In this document: piece after piece, positions 17,597 to 26,801 of the stretch | Position numbering within the stretch: position 1 is the first letter of the stretch | Layout: each line of letters opens with the position of its first letter | NCBI GenBank assembly: GCA_900465665.1 | Contig: UBJO01000066.1 | Coordinates: forward strand, 1-64,000 | Direction of reading: 5' to 3' | Origin: Hyphomicrobiales bacterium | Lineage (GTDB): Bacteria; Pseudomonadota; Alphaproteobacteria; Rhizobiales; Rhizobiaceae | Length of the DNA stretch: 64,000 nt | Notes under the pieces: generated by a model | What the model saw: the letters and a program-made list of their open reading frames with translations, nothing else | Told to the model about the DNA's origin: nothing | Databases searched by the model: none | Program-made: the position numbers and the translations under genes

Positions 17597-18796
17597 ATGA
17601 CCCGCTTCCTTCCCGCCGTCTTCCGCGACCCGACCATCCGGGTAAGCATGCTCGCCCTCTTTATGTTCGGCGTCGCAAGTGCCGCCACCTCTCCTTATCA
17701 ATCCGTCGTCGGCATCCGCGAACTGGGCTTGAGCAACGGCCTCTACTCCGCGCTGATTTTTTCCGCCGCGGCTGTCAACGTTACCGTCAGCATCCTGCTC
17801 GGCAATCTGGCGGACCGGCTCGGCGAATACCGTAGCATGATGCTGGCGACTGCAATCTTTGGCGTGCTCGGCTATGGTGCGATCTACATCCTGCCGCATC
17901 AGGCGACCTTCGTGGTCAGCGCGCTGCTGCTCCTGCCGGTCTATGGCTCGCTGAATTCGCTGCTCTTCGGCAATGTCCGCCGAAGGACAACCGGCATGTC
18001 GCGCGACGACGTCGCCAGGGTCAATTCCGGTGTCCGTGCGATGATGTCGCTCTCCTGGGTTCTGGTGCCCGGCCTGACCGGCGTGTTACTGGCCCGGTCG
18101 CCAAGCATGCTGCCGGCCTATCTGTTCGCCGGCATCGCCTGCGCCGCCTGCTTTGGCCTCATCGCCATCTTCCTGCCGCGCCAGACGGGGACCGACAAAG
18201 CCGCAAGCCGCCATCTTTCCTATCTGGCTGCGCTTGGCGAGGTCGTCTCCCCGCCGGTACTTGTCCGGGTCATCGCCATCGCCCTCATCAGTTCCACGCT
18301 GCATATCAACGGCGCCATCCTGCCGCTGATCGTTACCGGCGCCGCGCATGGGACGGTCGCCGATCTCGGCATCCTGATCGGCATCGTCGCCTTCCTCGAA
18401 GTCGTCTTCATCATCGTCTGGGGTCGGGCGCAAAGGATCATGAGCCATGTGACGGCGCTCGCGATCGGCGCGAGCATCTATGTCGTCTATCTCACGCTGC
18501 TCGGTTTCGCCTCAGCGCCCTGGCATGTCTACGCGCTCACGCTCATCAGCGGCATTGGCGCGGCGGCGCTGATCAGCATCCCGATCACCTATCTGCAGGA
18601 CCTGATCGCCGAGCGTCCCGGATTGGGCAGCGCGCTCATTTCCGTCAACATCTTCATCAGCGCTGGCCTGAGCGCATTGCTTTTTGCCATCGGTACCGCG
18701 GTCAGCAGCTATTCCGGCACGGCTTTCATCGGCGCGCTTGCCGGTGTGATGGGACTGGCGATGCTCCTGTATTTCGACCGGCTGGGGCGTCGTTGA
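17597..18796 (+). CDS. MFS transporter, SetA-like sugar efflux type
   Basis: 399-residue major facilitator protein with about 12 hydrophobic helices and the loop 2-3 motif GNLADRLGEYRSM. Overall it resembles the SetA/SotA sugar efflux branch. No strong ribosome-binding site precedes ATG 17597, so expression may be low or the start may differ. It is separated from the M81 gene by the 17512 hairpin. It may export sugar or sugar-phosphate analogues; the substrate is not deducible. Confidence 0.82.
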   Translation: MTRFLPAVFRDPTIRVSMLALFMFGVASAATSPYQSVVGIRELGLSNGLYSALIFSAAAVNVTVSILLGNLADRLGEYRSMMLATAIFGVLGYGAIYILPHQATFVVSALLLLPVYGSLNSLLFGNVRRRTTGMSRDDVARVNSGVRAMMSLSWVLVPGLTGVLLARSPSMLPAYLFAGIACAACFGLIAIFLPRQTGTDKAASRHLSYLAALGEVVSPPVLVRVIAIALISSTLHINGAILPLIVTGAAHGTVADLGILIGIVAFLEVVFIIVWGRAQRIMSHVTALAIGASIYVVYLTLLGFASAPWHVYALTLISGIGAAALISIPITYLQDLIAERPGLGSALISVNIFISAGLSALLFAIGTAVSSYSGTAFIGALAGVMGLAMLLYFDRLGRR

Positions 18797-18881
18797 GGCC
18801 CGCTGGTAGCGCAATGTTGAACTGACGAGGGGAAACGCTCGTGTGGTATTGCCGCCGAAACGGATGGATGGAGGATCAATC

Positions 18882-19769
18882 ATGAATCGGCTGACCGCGA
18901 AGGACTTCCCCCAGGAACTGCTTGAACTCTACGATTATTACGCGCATGGCAGGATCACCAAGCGTGAATTCCTCGACCGAGCGCGCAAATTCGCCGTCGG
19001 CGGCCTGACCGCCGCTGCAATTCTATCCTCGATGAGCCCGAACTATGCGCTGGCGACGCAGGTGGAGTTCACCGACCCCGATATTATCGCCGAATACATC
19101 ACCTATCCGTCGCCGAACGGAAATGGCGATGTGCGCGGCTATCTCGTTCGTCCGGCGAAGGCCGAGGGCAAGGTGCCGGGCGTGGTTGTCGTCCATGAAA
19201 ACCGGGGGCTCAACCCCTATATCGAGGACGTTGCGCGGCGCGTTGCCAAGGCGGGCTTCATCGCGCTGGCGCCCGATGGGCTGACGTCCGTCGGCGGCTA
19301 TCCGGGGAATGACGAGAAGGGTCGCGAGTTACAGCAGACGGTCGATCCGCAGAAGCTGATGAACGACTTCTTCGCCGCGATCGAATTTCTGATGAAGAGC
19401 GATATCACCACGGGCAAGGTTGGCATTACCGGTTTCTGCTACGGGGGCGGTGTCGCCAATGCTGCAGCCGTGGCCTATCCGGAACTTGGCGCCGCCGTGC
19501 CGTTCTACGGTCGCCAGCCGAGCGCCGACAGCGTCGCGCGGATCAAGGCGCCGCTGCTTCTGCACTACGCCGAACTGGACAAGGGCATCACCGACGGCTG
19601 GCCGGCTTATGAGACGGCGCTCAAGGCCGACAAGAAGGTGTACGAGGCCTATATCTATCCCGGCGTGAACCACGGTTTTCACAACGACTCGACGCCGCGC
19701 TACGACGAAGCGGCCGCCAAGCTCGCGTGGGAACGCACGGTCGCCTGGTTCAAGAAATATCTGGCCTAG
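18882..19769 (+). CDS. Dienelactone hydrolase family protein with Tat-like N-terminus
   Basis: 295-residue alpha/beta hydrolase of the dienelactone hydrolase family. The nucleophile Cys is in GFCYGGG (about residue 184), and the His lies in GVNHGFHND near the C-terminus. An unusual ~60-residue N-terminal extension ([20 protein letters not shown], then a hydrophobic stretch GGLTAAAIL ending in ALA) is shared by a subgroup of this family and may be an export or anchoring signal. ATG 18882 has GGAGG at 18870. It may form a unit with the MFS gene (85-base gap). Confidence 0.88.
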   Translation: MNRLTAKDFPQELLELYDYYAHGRITKREFLDRARKFAVGGLTAAAILSSMSPNYALATQVEFTDPDIIAEYITYPSPNGNGDVRGYLVRPAKAEGKVPGVVVVHENRGLNPYIEDVARRVAKAGFIALAPDGLTSVGGYPGNDEKGRELQQTVDPQKLMNDFFAAIEFLMKSDITTGKVGITGFCYGGGVANAAAVAYPELGAAVPFYGRQPSADSVARIKAPLLLHYAELDKGITDGWPAYETALKADKKVYEAYIYPGVNHGFHNDSTPRYDEAAAKLAWERTVAWFKKYLA

Positions 19770-19788
19770 GCGCTACCAATGGAGCTTT

Positions 19789-19810
19789 CGACCGCCCATG
19801 CTGGCGGTCG
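19789..19810. terminator. Hairpin between convergent genes
   Basis: CGACCGCC at 19789-19796 pairs with GGCGGTCG at 19803-19810 around a 6-base loop, between the dienelactone hydrolase stop (19769) and the penicillin-binding protein stop (19828). No clear T-run; likely a bidirectional transcription end. Confidence 0.5.
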
Positions 19811-19827
19811 GAGCCTCGTCAGGCTCA

Positions 19828-21555
19828 TCAGTAGCCGACCAACAGGTTCTGTCCGAAATCCGGCTGAACGCCCAGTATCGGCCCGACCCGCTTGACGATA
19901 TCGGCCACCATGGGGGCTGCGGTTTGGGCGGCGAAGTTGAGGTTTTGCAAACCCGTCAGCGGTTGATCGACGAAGGACAAAACCACGTATCGCGGGTTCT
20001 GCATCGGGAAGCCTGCGAGAAACGAGTTGAAGCTCAACTTGTGTGAGTAGACGCCGTGGATGACCTTGTTGGCCGTCCCGGTCTTGCCGCCGACATGGAA
20101 GCCGGGGACATCGGCGGTTCGCCCGGTGCCCTGCTCGCCATTCAGCTTGAAGAGATACCGGATGGTGTCGCTGGTGCTTTTCTTGACGACCGGTTGCTCA
20201 GTCTTCGCGGCCTCTTCACGCGTGCGCGGCAGGAAGGTCGGCTCGATCAGTTCGCCGCCATCCAGAAGAGCCGCGCCGGCGACTGCGGTTTGCATCGGCG
20301 TCGTGGCAACGCCGTGGCCGAAGGCGGCGGTGAGGGAGTTGATCTTCTTCCAGACTCTCGGCTGGCTCGGCGCCTTCACTTCCGGCAACTCCGTCTGCAT
20401 CTTCGAGAGCAGGCCGAAGCGGGTGAGGTATTCCTTTTGAATATCCATGCCGACGACATCCATCATCTTGGCGGTGCCGACGTTTGACGAATAACGGAAG
20501 ATTTCCGGGATCGACAACACGCGCCTCGGAACGTCGCGGTCGTCGTGGATCGTGAAGCCGCCGTAATGGAGGGGTGTGCTCGCGTCGAACGTATCCGATA
20601 GCCTGATCTTGCCGGTGTCGATCGCCATCGCGATCGAGAAGGTCTTGAAGACGGAGCCCATCTCGTCGGTGCCGTTCGACATCCGGTTGAGCCATCCCTT
20701 GTCGCCATCCGCTTGCGGATCGTTCGGGTCGAAGTCGGGTGCCGAGGCCATGGCGAGGACCTCGCCGGTGTAGATATCAAGGATAACGGCTCCGGCCGAT
20801 TGCGCCTGATACCGGCCGATCGCGTCCGCCACCACATCGTGCACGGCGTTCTGGGCGCGGATATCGATGGAAAGCTTCACCGGCTCCAGGCTGCCGGCGA
20901 TTGTGAGGCCCGTCGAGGCGAGCGCGGAGAGGCCCTGGTCGTCGAGATATTTCTCCATGCCGCTGACGCCGTGATTGTCGATGTCGACATAGCCGAGGAT
21001 ATGCGCGGCGGTGCGGCCGCCCGGATAGAAGCGCTTCACCTCGGGGCGGAAGCCGATGGCGGGAATGCCGAGCTTCAGAACTTCGCTCTGCTGCTTCGGG
21101 CTAAGCTGGCGCTTCAGCCAGGCGAAGTGCGAATGACGGTTGGAGAGTTTCTGAAATGTCGAGCGCTTGTCGAGATCGGGAAAGACGGTGGCGAGCTTTT
21201 CGACCGCGTCATCGACATCGACGATCTTGATCGGCTCGGCGAACATCGACACGGTGCGGATATCGGTCGCTAGCAGCTCTCCGTTGCGATCCAGAATATC
21301 GGGACGCGATGCGACCGATGAAGGCTTGGGCAGGATGGCAGACGTGGAGGGGTCGCCGTGCACGCCGTAATAGATGAGCTTACCGCCGATGACGCCGTAG
21401 GCAAGCACAAGCACGGTGCCTAATATCGCCAGGCGCGATCTCGGCGTGGGCGCCTTGCGGCGTGGCTTGATCAGTCGCCTGCCGCCATCGCGAGAGCCGA
21501 ACTCCAGGCTGACGAGACGCCCGCTTCTGGATGCTAGAGTTTGAAGAATGGACAT
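19828..21555 (-). CDS. Class B penicillin-binding protein (FtsI/PBP2-like transpeptidase)
   Basis: 575-residue peptidoglycan transpeptidase. A single N-terminal membrane helix lies at about residues 42-63, then a PBP dimerisation domain beginning RPDILDRNGELLATD, then the transpeptidase domain with all three active-site motifs: S301-x-x-K304 (SVFK), S356-S-N358 (SSN) and K491-T-G (KTG). It resembles FtsI (PBP3) but stands alone here, with no mra/mur/fts division genes around it, so it is probably a paralogue used under special conditions. The closest specific role cannot be read from the sequence. Confidence 0.9.
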   Translation of the reverse strand: MSILQTLASRSGRLVSLEFGSRDGGRRLIKPRRKAPTPRSRLAILGTVLVLAYGVIGGKLIYYGVHGDPSTSAILPKPSSVASRPDILDRNGELLATDIRTVSMFAEPIKIVDVDDAVEKLATVFPDLDKRSTFQKLSNRHSHFAWLKRQLSPKQQSEVLKLGIPAIGFRPEVKRFYPGGRTAAHILGYVDIDNHGVSGMEKYLDDQGLSALASTGLTIAGSLEPVKLSIDIRAQNAVHDVVADAIGRYQAQSAGAVILDIYTGEVLAMASAPDFDPNDPQADGDKGWLNRMSNGTDEMGSVFKTFSIAMAIDTGKIRLSDTFDASTPLHYGGFTIHDDRDVPRRVLSIPEIFRYSSNVGTAKMMDVVGMDIQKEYLTRFGLLSKMQTELPEVKAPSQPRVWKKINSLTAAFGHGVATTPMQTAVAGAALLDGGELIEPTFLPRTREEAAKTEQPVVKKSTSDTIRYLFKLNGEQGTGRTADVPGFHVGGKTGTANKVIHGVYSHKLSFNSFLAGFPMQNPRYVVLSFVDQPLTGLQNLNFAAQTAAPMVADIVKRVGPILGVQPDFGQNLLVGY

Positions 21556-21779
21556 CGGATCCAGCTTGCTCGATAGCGCGCATACGAATTGTTAGTGCAC
21601 ATCAGCTAGCGCCGAGATCGTTAATGCTGTGTTAACGAATTGCCTCGGCTTGGATCATTTCACAAAGAAGTCACTGCTAAGATGACCGTTTGCTACTGAC
21701 GGTGGCGGGCACCCGTGTCCATCCGCAACGGCAGCGTTTGCCGGCTCACGAACGAAGCACGTAGCCGACGGCAATCGTC

Positions 21780-22567
<788 letters not shown>

Positions 22568-22571
<4 letters not shown>

Positions 22572-23236
22572 GCGTTGAAAAACCTGAATCGTGTGAGTTT
22601 CGTTTCGACGAGATGGCCAAGCCTGCCGGTGATCTCGACAAGGACCCAATAAAACAGCGCCAGCACTGACAGCGCTTCGACGAAGGCATATTGCTGCGCG
22701 CCGATGGCGCTGAGCGTCGCCGTCAGTTCGGGCACGGTGATGATCGACAAAACCGCCGTCTCCTTCATCAGGAGAACCGCCATGTTGAGTGAGGGCGGCA
22801 GCACCAGCATCGTCATTTCGGGCAGAAGGATGCGTCGAATGATCTGCCCCTGCGTCATGCCCACGCATTCGCCGGCCTCGATGTGGCCCTTGGGAACGGC
22901 GAGAAAGCCGGAGCGGAAGATCTCGCTGTAATAGGCCGCGCCGTAGATCGAGATGCCGATCAGGCCTGCGGGGATCGGATCGAGCGAGAGGCCGATGAAG
23001 GGGCCGCCGTAATAGACGAGGAAGATCTGGATCAGGAACGGCGTGCCGCGCAGCACGGCGACGGCAAGGCCGAGCACCTTGTCAAGCAGCATGCCGCCGA
23101 AGCGTCGGCCGACCGCCACGAAGAAGCCGAGGACGGCGGCGGCGATCGTGCCGACAATCCAGGTCATGAGCGTGACGCCGGCGCCGCTGACGATGGCCGG
23201 CATCTGGTCGAGAATGACGTTGATGTCGAATGTCAT
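22568..23236 (-). CDS. Amino acid ABC transporter permease
   Basis: 222-residue inner-membrane permease of the HisMQ/GlnP type. The EAA-like loop lies in EAGECVGMTQGQIIRRILLPEM, and about five membrane helices are seen. It overlaps the ATPase start and the second permease stop by ATGA at each end, giving a tightly coupled operon. It pairs with the 23233-23874 product. Confidence 0.92.
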
Positions 23237-23874
23237 CGCGGAACTCCCGGCAGGGAGCGCTCGATCAGGCCGCCTGCAAGCGCCACGATCCAGTTGATGA
23301 CGAGATAGATGAGGCCGGCGGCCGCGAAGATCTGCAGCGGCAGGAAAGTGCTGCCGGCGAGGTCCTGCGCCATACGGGTCAATTCGATGATGCCGACGAC
23401 CGAGACGAGGGACGATGCCTTGAGAATGAGGATCGCCTCGTTGACGAGGGCCGGGAATGTCAGGCGCAGCGCGATCGGCGCCTTGATGCGGCGGAAGATC
23501 TGGCCCGGTGTCATGCCCACCATCTCGGCCGATTCAATCAGCCCGATGGGCACGCTGGCGAAACCGCCGCGAAGGTTCTCGGCCTGGTAGGCGGCGGTGC
23601 AGAGCGACATGCCGGCGATCGCCGCGACGATGCTCGGAACGTTGAGGCCGATCGCGGGAAGCAGATTGTAGATCAACAGCAACTGGACGAGCAGAGGCAC
23701 ACCGCGGAAGAAGCTGATGAAAACTTGGGCAGGAAGAACGAAAAGCGTCCTCTTCGACAGGAGCATGCCCGATAGCCCGATGGCGATCGCGAAGCCGATC
23801 AGGATCGACACGACGCTGATTGTCACCGTGTAGATCGACGCCTGCAGAAGCAATTCGAAGAGTTTTAGGGACAT
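23233..23874 (-). CDS. Amino acid ABC transporter permease
   Basis: 213-residue permease, second half of the membrane channel. The coupling loop is in ESAEMVGMTPGQIFRRIKAP. The N-terminal half carries hydrophobic helices from residue 9 on. It lies downstream of the binding-protein gene, from which it is separated by 84 bases containing an 11-bp perfect hairpin. Confidence 0.92.
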   Translation of the reverse strand: MSLKLFELLLQASIYTVTISVVSILIGFAIAIGLSGMLLSKRTLFVLPAQVFISFFRGVPLLVQLLLIYNLLPAIGLNVPSIVAAIAGMSLCTAAYQAENLRGGFASVPIGLIESAEMVGMTPGQIFRRIKAPIALRLTFPALVNEAILILKASSLVSVVGIIELTRMAQDLAGSTFLPLQIFAAAGLIYLVINWIVALAGGLIERSLPGVPR

Positions 23875-23910
23875 ATGTGGCTTTAGCCTGTCTGGGGCTC
23901 ACGAAACCTG

Positions 23911-23939
23911 GTCGCGCTCCGATATCGCCGGAGCGCGAC
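23911..23939 (-). terminator. Perfect 11-bp hairpin after the amino acid binding-protein gene
   Basis: GTCGCGCTCCG at 23911-23921 pairs with 23929-23939 around a 7-base loop, between the binding-protein stop (23959) and the first permease start (23874). No T-run. It probably protects the binding-protein mRNA and lowers downstream expression. Confidence 0.65.
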
Positions 23940-23958
23940 GGATCACTGATTTATAAAA

Positions 23959-24795
23959 TCAGAACGCCGGGTCCTTTACCGCGTCAGGGGTATCGAAGGT
24001 GGCGCCGAACCACTTCTTCTGCAGCTCGGCCATGCGGCCGTCAGCCTTGATCTTCAGCAGAGCGCCGTCGATCGCGTCCATCAGCGGCGCATGATCGGCA
24101 TCCTTCAGGCCGATGAAGCCGAAGTAGGACTTCTTGCCGAAAGGCGGCTGAACGACTTCGAAGGTTCCCTCGCGCTGCTTGGCGACGAAGGCGATGTTCG
24201 GCAGCGAGTTTGCAACGCCGGCGATACGGCCGGCAGCGAGGTCGGCGTAGGATTCGGTGAAGGCAGGGTATTCGCGGATATCGGCCTTGGTCGCCAGCGT
24301 GTTGGAGAATTCCTTCAGCTGATCGAGCTGCGAGGTTGCCTTGCCGACGCCGATCTTCTTGCCGGCAATGTCTTCCGGCTTGCTGATCGAAGTATCGCCG
24401 GCCTTCTTCAGGATCGCGATCGTTGCTTCGGCGATCGGCGGCGTGAAGCGGTAGCGTTCCATGCGCTTTTTGGTGATCGTTGCCGGGCCGGCAACCACGT
24501 CGAACTTGCCGGCTTCAAGCGCCGGGAAGACGCCGTCCCAGGGAAGGGCGACCCACTCGATCTTGACGCCGAGTTCCTTGCCGATTTCGGCGAAGAGATC
24601 GACGTTGAGGCCCGCGTGCTCGCCGGCATCGATAAAGTCGAACGGCGCGAAGGCGGTCTCGGTGCCGACCTTCAGCGTGCCAGCTGCCTTGACGGCGGCA
24701 AGCGTGTCAGCGGCATGCGCGGAAAGCGTCGCGCCAAACAGGAATGCGGCGCCGACCAGGCCCTTGAGCAATGAGTTTGCGATCATGATCTTCAA
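23959..24795 (-). CDS. Periplasmic amino acid-binding protein of the ABC transporter
   Basis: 278-residue solute-binding protein family 3 member. Residues 1-29 form a Sec signal peptide (cleavage near SAHAAD). The mature chain shows the family pattern GTLKVGTETAFAPFDF, then LNVDLFAEIGKELGVKIEWV and FDVVAGPATITKKRMERYRF. Two close ATG codons exist; the first, at 24795, has GGAGAG at suitable distance. First gene of the leftward transporter operon. The ligand is not deducible; the adjacent monooxygenase genes suggest an unusual nitrogen- or sulfur-containing compound. Confidence 0.92.
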   Translation of the reverse strand: MKIMIANSLLKGLVGAAFLFGATLSAHAADTLAAVKAAGTLKVGTETAFAPFDFIDAGEHAGLNVDLFAEIGKELGVKIEWVALPWDGVFPALEAGKFDVVAGPATITKKRMERYRFTPPIAEATIAILKKAGDTSISKPEDIAGKKIGVGKATSQLDQLKEFSNTLATKADIREYPAFTESYADLAAGRIAGVANSLPNIAFVAKQREGTFEVVQPPFGKKSYFGFIGLKDADHAPLMDAIDGALLKIKADGRMAELQKKWFGATFDTPDAVKDPAF

Positions 24796-24882
24796 TCTCT
24801 CCAGTGTTTGCTCCCCCTGTGGAGGAGCACGAGTTCCCGAACTTTTTAGTCCCTTAAGCGAACTTCTCCGGTCCGCTTTTGA

Positions 24883-24900
24883 CTATACAAATAGATATAG
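24883..24900. promoter_or_regulatory. Candidate GntR-type operator
   Basis: CTATACAAATAGATATAG carries CTATA and TATAG half-sites in inverted orientation, 88 bases upstream of the amino acid transporter operon and 129 bases upstream of the HutC-type regulator gene. TA-rich inverted half-sites like this are common for HutC-subfamily regulators, so it is a candidate autoregulatory site. Confidence 0.35.
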
Positions 24901-25028
24901 GCTGGCCTAGTGTGTCAATGTCAAACTCCAGGAAAGCAATTTTTGTGCCGGGCAGGTGCGTCAGCTTTGAAGCAGCCCCCGGATCGGCGTTAGCGATTTC
25001 CGCCTGGCGCCGGAGAAAAGGTGACGTA

Positions 25029-25754
25029 TTGGACCCGATCCATCAAAGAATTTTCAAGGACATCGAAACGCGGATCCTGAGCGGCGAGTGGCGGCCGGGA
25101 GATCGCATCCCCATCGAACACGATCTCGTGGAGCAATATCAGTGCTCAAGGATGACGGTCAGCAAGGCGCTTTCCATCCTCGTCGAGCGTGGGCTGATCG
25201 TGCGCCGGCGCAAGGCCGGCTCCTTCGTGGCCTCGCCGCAGATCGACCGCACGGTGATGGATATCCAGGACATCAGCACCGAGGCGGCGCTTGCGGGCTA
25301 CGAGCACCGGCACGAAATCCTGTCGCGCAAGATCGAAAGGCTGGATACGGCCGAGGCGGCGCAGCTGCAGGCGCCAGAGGGTTCTGAGGTTCTGAGGCTT
25401 CAATGCCTGCATATCGTCGATGGAAAGCCGATCGCCATCGAGCGCCGGCTGATCCTGCTCGACACGGTGCCGCTTGCAAGAGAGGAGAGCTTTGCTGGCG
25501 CCCCGCCGGCGAAATGGCTGCTGTCGCAGGTGCCGTGGTCGAGGGCGAGGCATGTGATCCGGGCGGTCTCGGCCGACGCCTCGACAGCCCGCATGCTCCT
25601 GATGGAGCGCGGCGAGCCCTGTCTCAATCTCATTCGCCAGACGTGGCAGAACGAGCGTATGGTGACCCATGTCGAGATCATGCATCCCGGTGATCGATTC
25701 CAGTTCGCGAGCGTCTTCCAGCCAGCTGAAAAGCGCTCAAGGCGCCAACCCTGA
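25029..25754 (+). CDS. GntR-family regulator, HutC subfamily
   Basis: 241-residue regulator. The winged helix (HQRIFKDIETRILSGEWRPG and ECSRMTVSKALSIL-like segment QCSRMTVSKALSILVERGLI) is followed by a UTRA ligand-binding domain. TTG 25029 with AGGTGA upstream gives the usual HutC length and begins LDPIHQRI as in histidine-utilisation repressors; the longer frame from 24879 adds 50 non-homologous residues. No hut genes are nearby, so it probably regulates the divergent amino acid transporter and the downstream monooxygenase genes instead of histidine use. Confidence 0.85.
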   Translation: MDPIHQRIFKDIETRILSGEWRPGDRIPIEHDLVEQYQCSRMTVSKALSILVERGLIVRRRKAGSFVASPQIDRTVMDIQDISTEAALAGYEHRHEILSRKIERLDTAEAAQLQAPEGSEVLRLQCLHIVDGKPIAIERRLILLDTVPLAREESFAGAPPAKWLLSQVPWSRARHVIRAVSADASTARMLLMERGEPCLNLIRQTWQNERMVTHVEIMHPGDRFQFASVFQPAEKRSRRQP

Positions 25755-25765
25755 CGAGGCCCGAC

Positions 25766-26704
25766 TTGACCGATGAGCAACAGCTGAGGGCGCTCCCTCT
25801 GAAGGCGCTGCAGGCTTTCGACGCCGCTGGGCGTTGCGGCAGCGTCACGGCGGCGGCGATCGAGCTCAATGTGTCGCCGGGCGCCATCAGCCAGCAGATC
25901 AGGAAGATCGAGAGCTTTCTCGGCGTCACGCTTCTGGAGCGCAGTGGGCGAACCGCGGAGCTGACGGTCTGGGGCCGGCTCTATCACCGCGAGATCACCA
26001 AGGGCTTCGAGCAGTTCGCGCTCGCGCAGCAGGTGCTGGAGCGTGCGCGCAACGAGAATGCGCTGGTCCTGAGCGCCCTGTCCTCGGTGGTCAACAAGTG
26101 GATCGGTCGCCGCATCTTCGACTGGCAGGCCCTGCACCCGGCCGCCCACGTCCGTGTCATCGGCCGGGACCGGGAGCCGCGCATGGGCTTCGACGAAGTC
26201 GATTTCCGCGTCAGCTATGGCTCCGACGTGCTGCAGCACGATCATTATACCGAGCTCTTCCGTGACTGGGTCGTTCCGGCCTGCTCTCCGGCTTTGATCG
26301 CCGCTGCCAAGCCGACGGCGGCGGAGTTGTTGCGCTATCCGCTGCTGCACGTGGAATGGGAGCGGCATTTCACCCCCTATCCACGCTGGTCGGAATTCGC
26401 CGCAAAGGTCGGCGTCGATCTCAAGGAGACGACGCCGGGGTTGTCCTTCACGCTGTCGAGCGGCGCCATCGATGCCGCGGTCAACAAGCGCGGCGTGGTG
26501 CTCGCGCAGATGTCGATGATATCGGACGAGCTCGAGGCGCAGACGCTCGTCATCCCCGTCGACATCAGGATCCCGTTGCGCGAGAGCTATTTTCTCGCCT
26601 GGGATCGATCGGCCCTGCAGAAGGCCTATGGGCCGGAGTTTCGCGATTGGATTATTGCGCTCTCGCGCCAGCAGGGGCAGGTCTCGATGCAGTCGACTCT
26701 TTAG
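25766..26704 (+). CDS. LysR-family regulator (GcvA-like)
   Basis: 312-residue LysR-type regulator. The helix-turn-helix is LKALQAFDAAGRCGSVTAAA followed by LNVSPGAISQQIRKIE; the effector domain has the GcvA-like PLLHVEWERHF and ISxxL-type patterns. TTG 25766 start with GAGG upstream, 11 bases after the HutC-type gene stop, so the two regulators are likely co-transcribed. Target is probably the transporter or the monooxygenase pair. Confidence 0.87.
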   Translation: MTDEQQLRALPLKALQAFDAAGRCGSVTAAAIELNVSPGAISQQIRKIESFLGVTLLERSGRTAELTVWGRLYHREITKGFEQFALAQQVLERARNENALVLSALSSVVNKWIGRRIFDWQALHPAAHVRVIGRDREPRMGFDEVDFRVSYGSDVLQHDHYTELFRDWVVPACSPALIAAAKPTAAELLRYPLLHVEWERHFTPYPRWSEFAAKVGVDLKETTPGLSFTLSSGAIDAAVNKRGVVLAQMSMISDELEAQTLVIPVDIRIPLRESYFLAWDRSALQKAYGPEFRDWIIALSRQQGQVSMQSTL

Positions 26705-26801
26705 AAAAACTAAAACGGAAGATAGCTGCGCGATATTGATGAAAAAAGTCGCGTGGCGTTAGCGTGCGCAATTGATAGCGGTCAACTTTGGGGAGACGAC
26801 G

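Noticed and set aside
21556-21779. 224-base gap searched for a small gene or RNA
   Set aside because: No frame with a ribosome-binding site and no terminator-like or structured RNA motif seen; it probably holds the penicillin-binding protein promoter.
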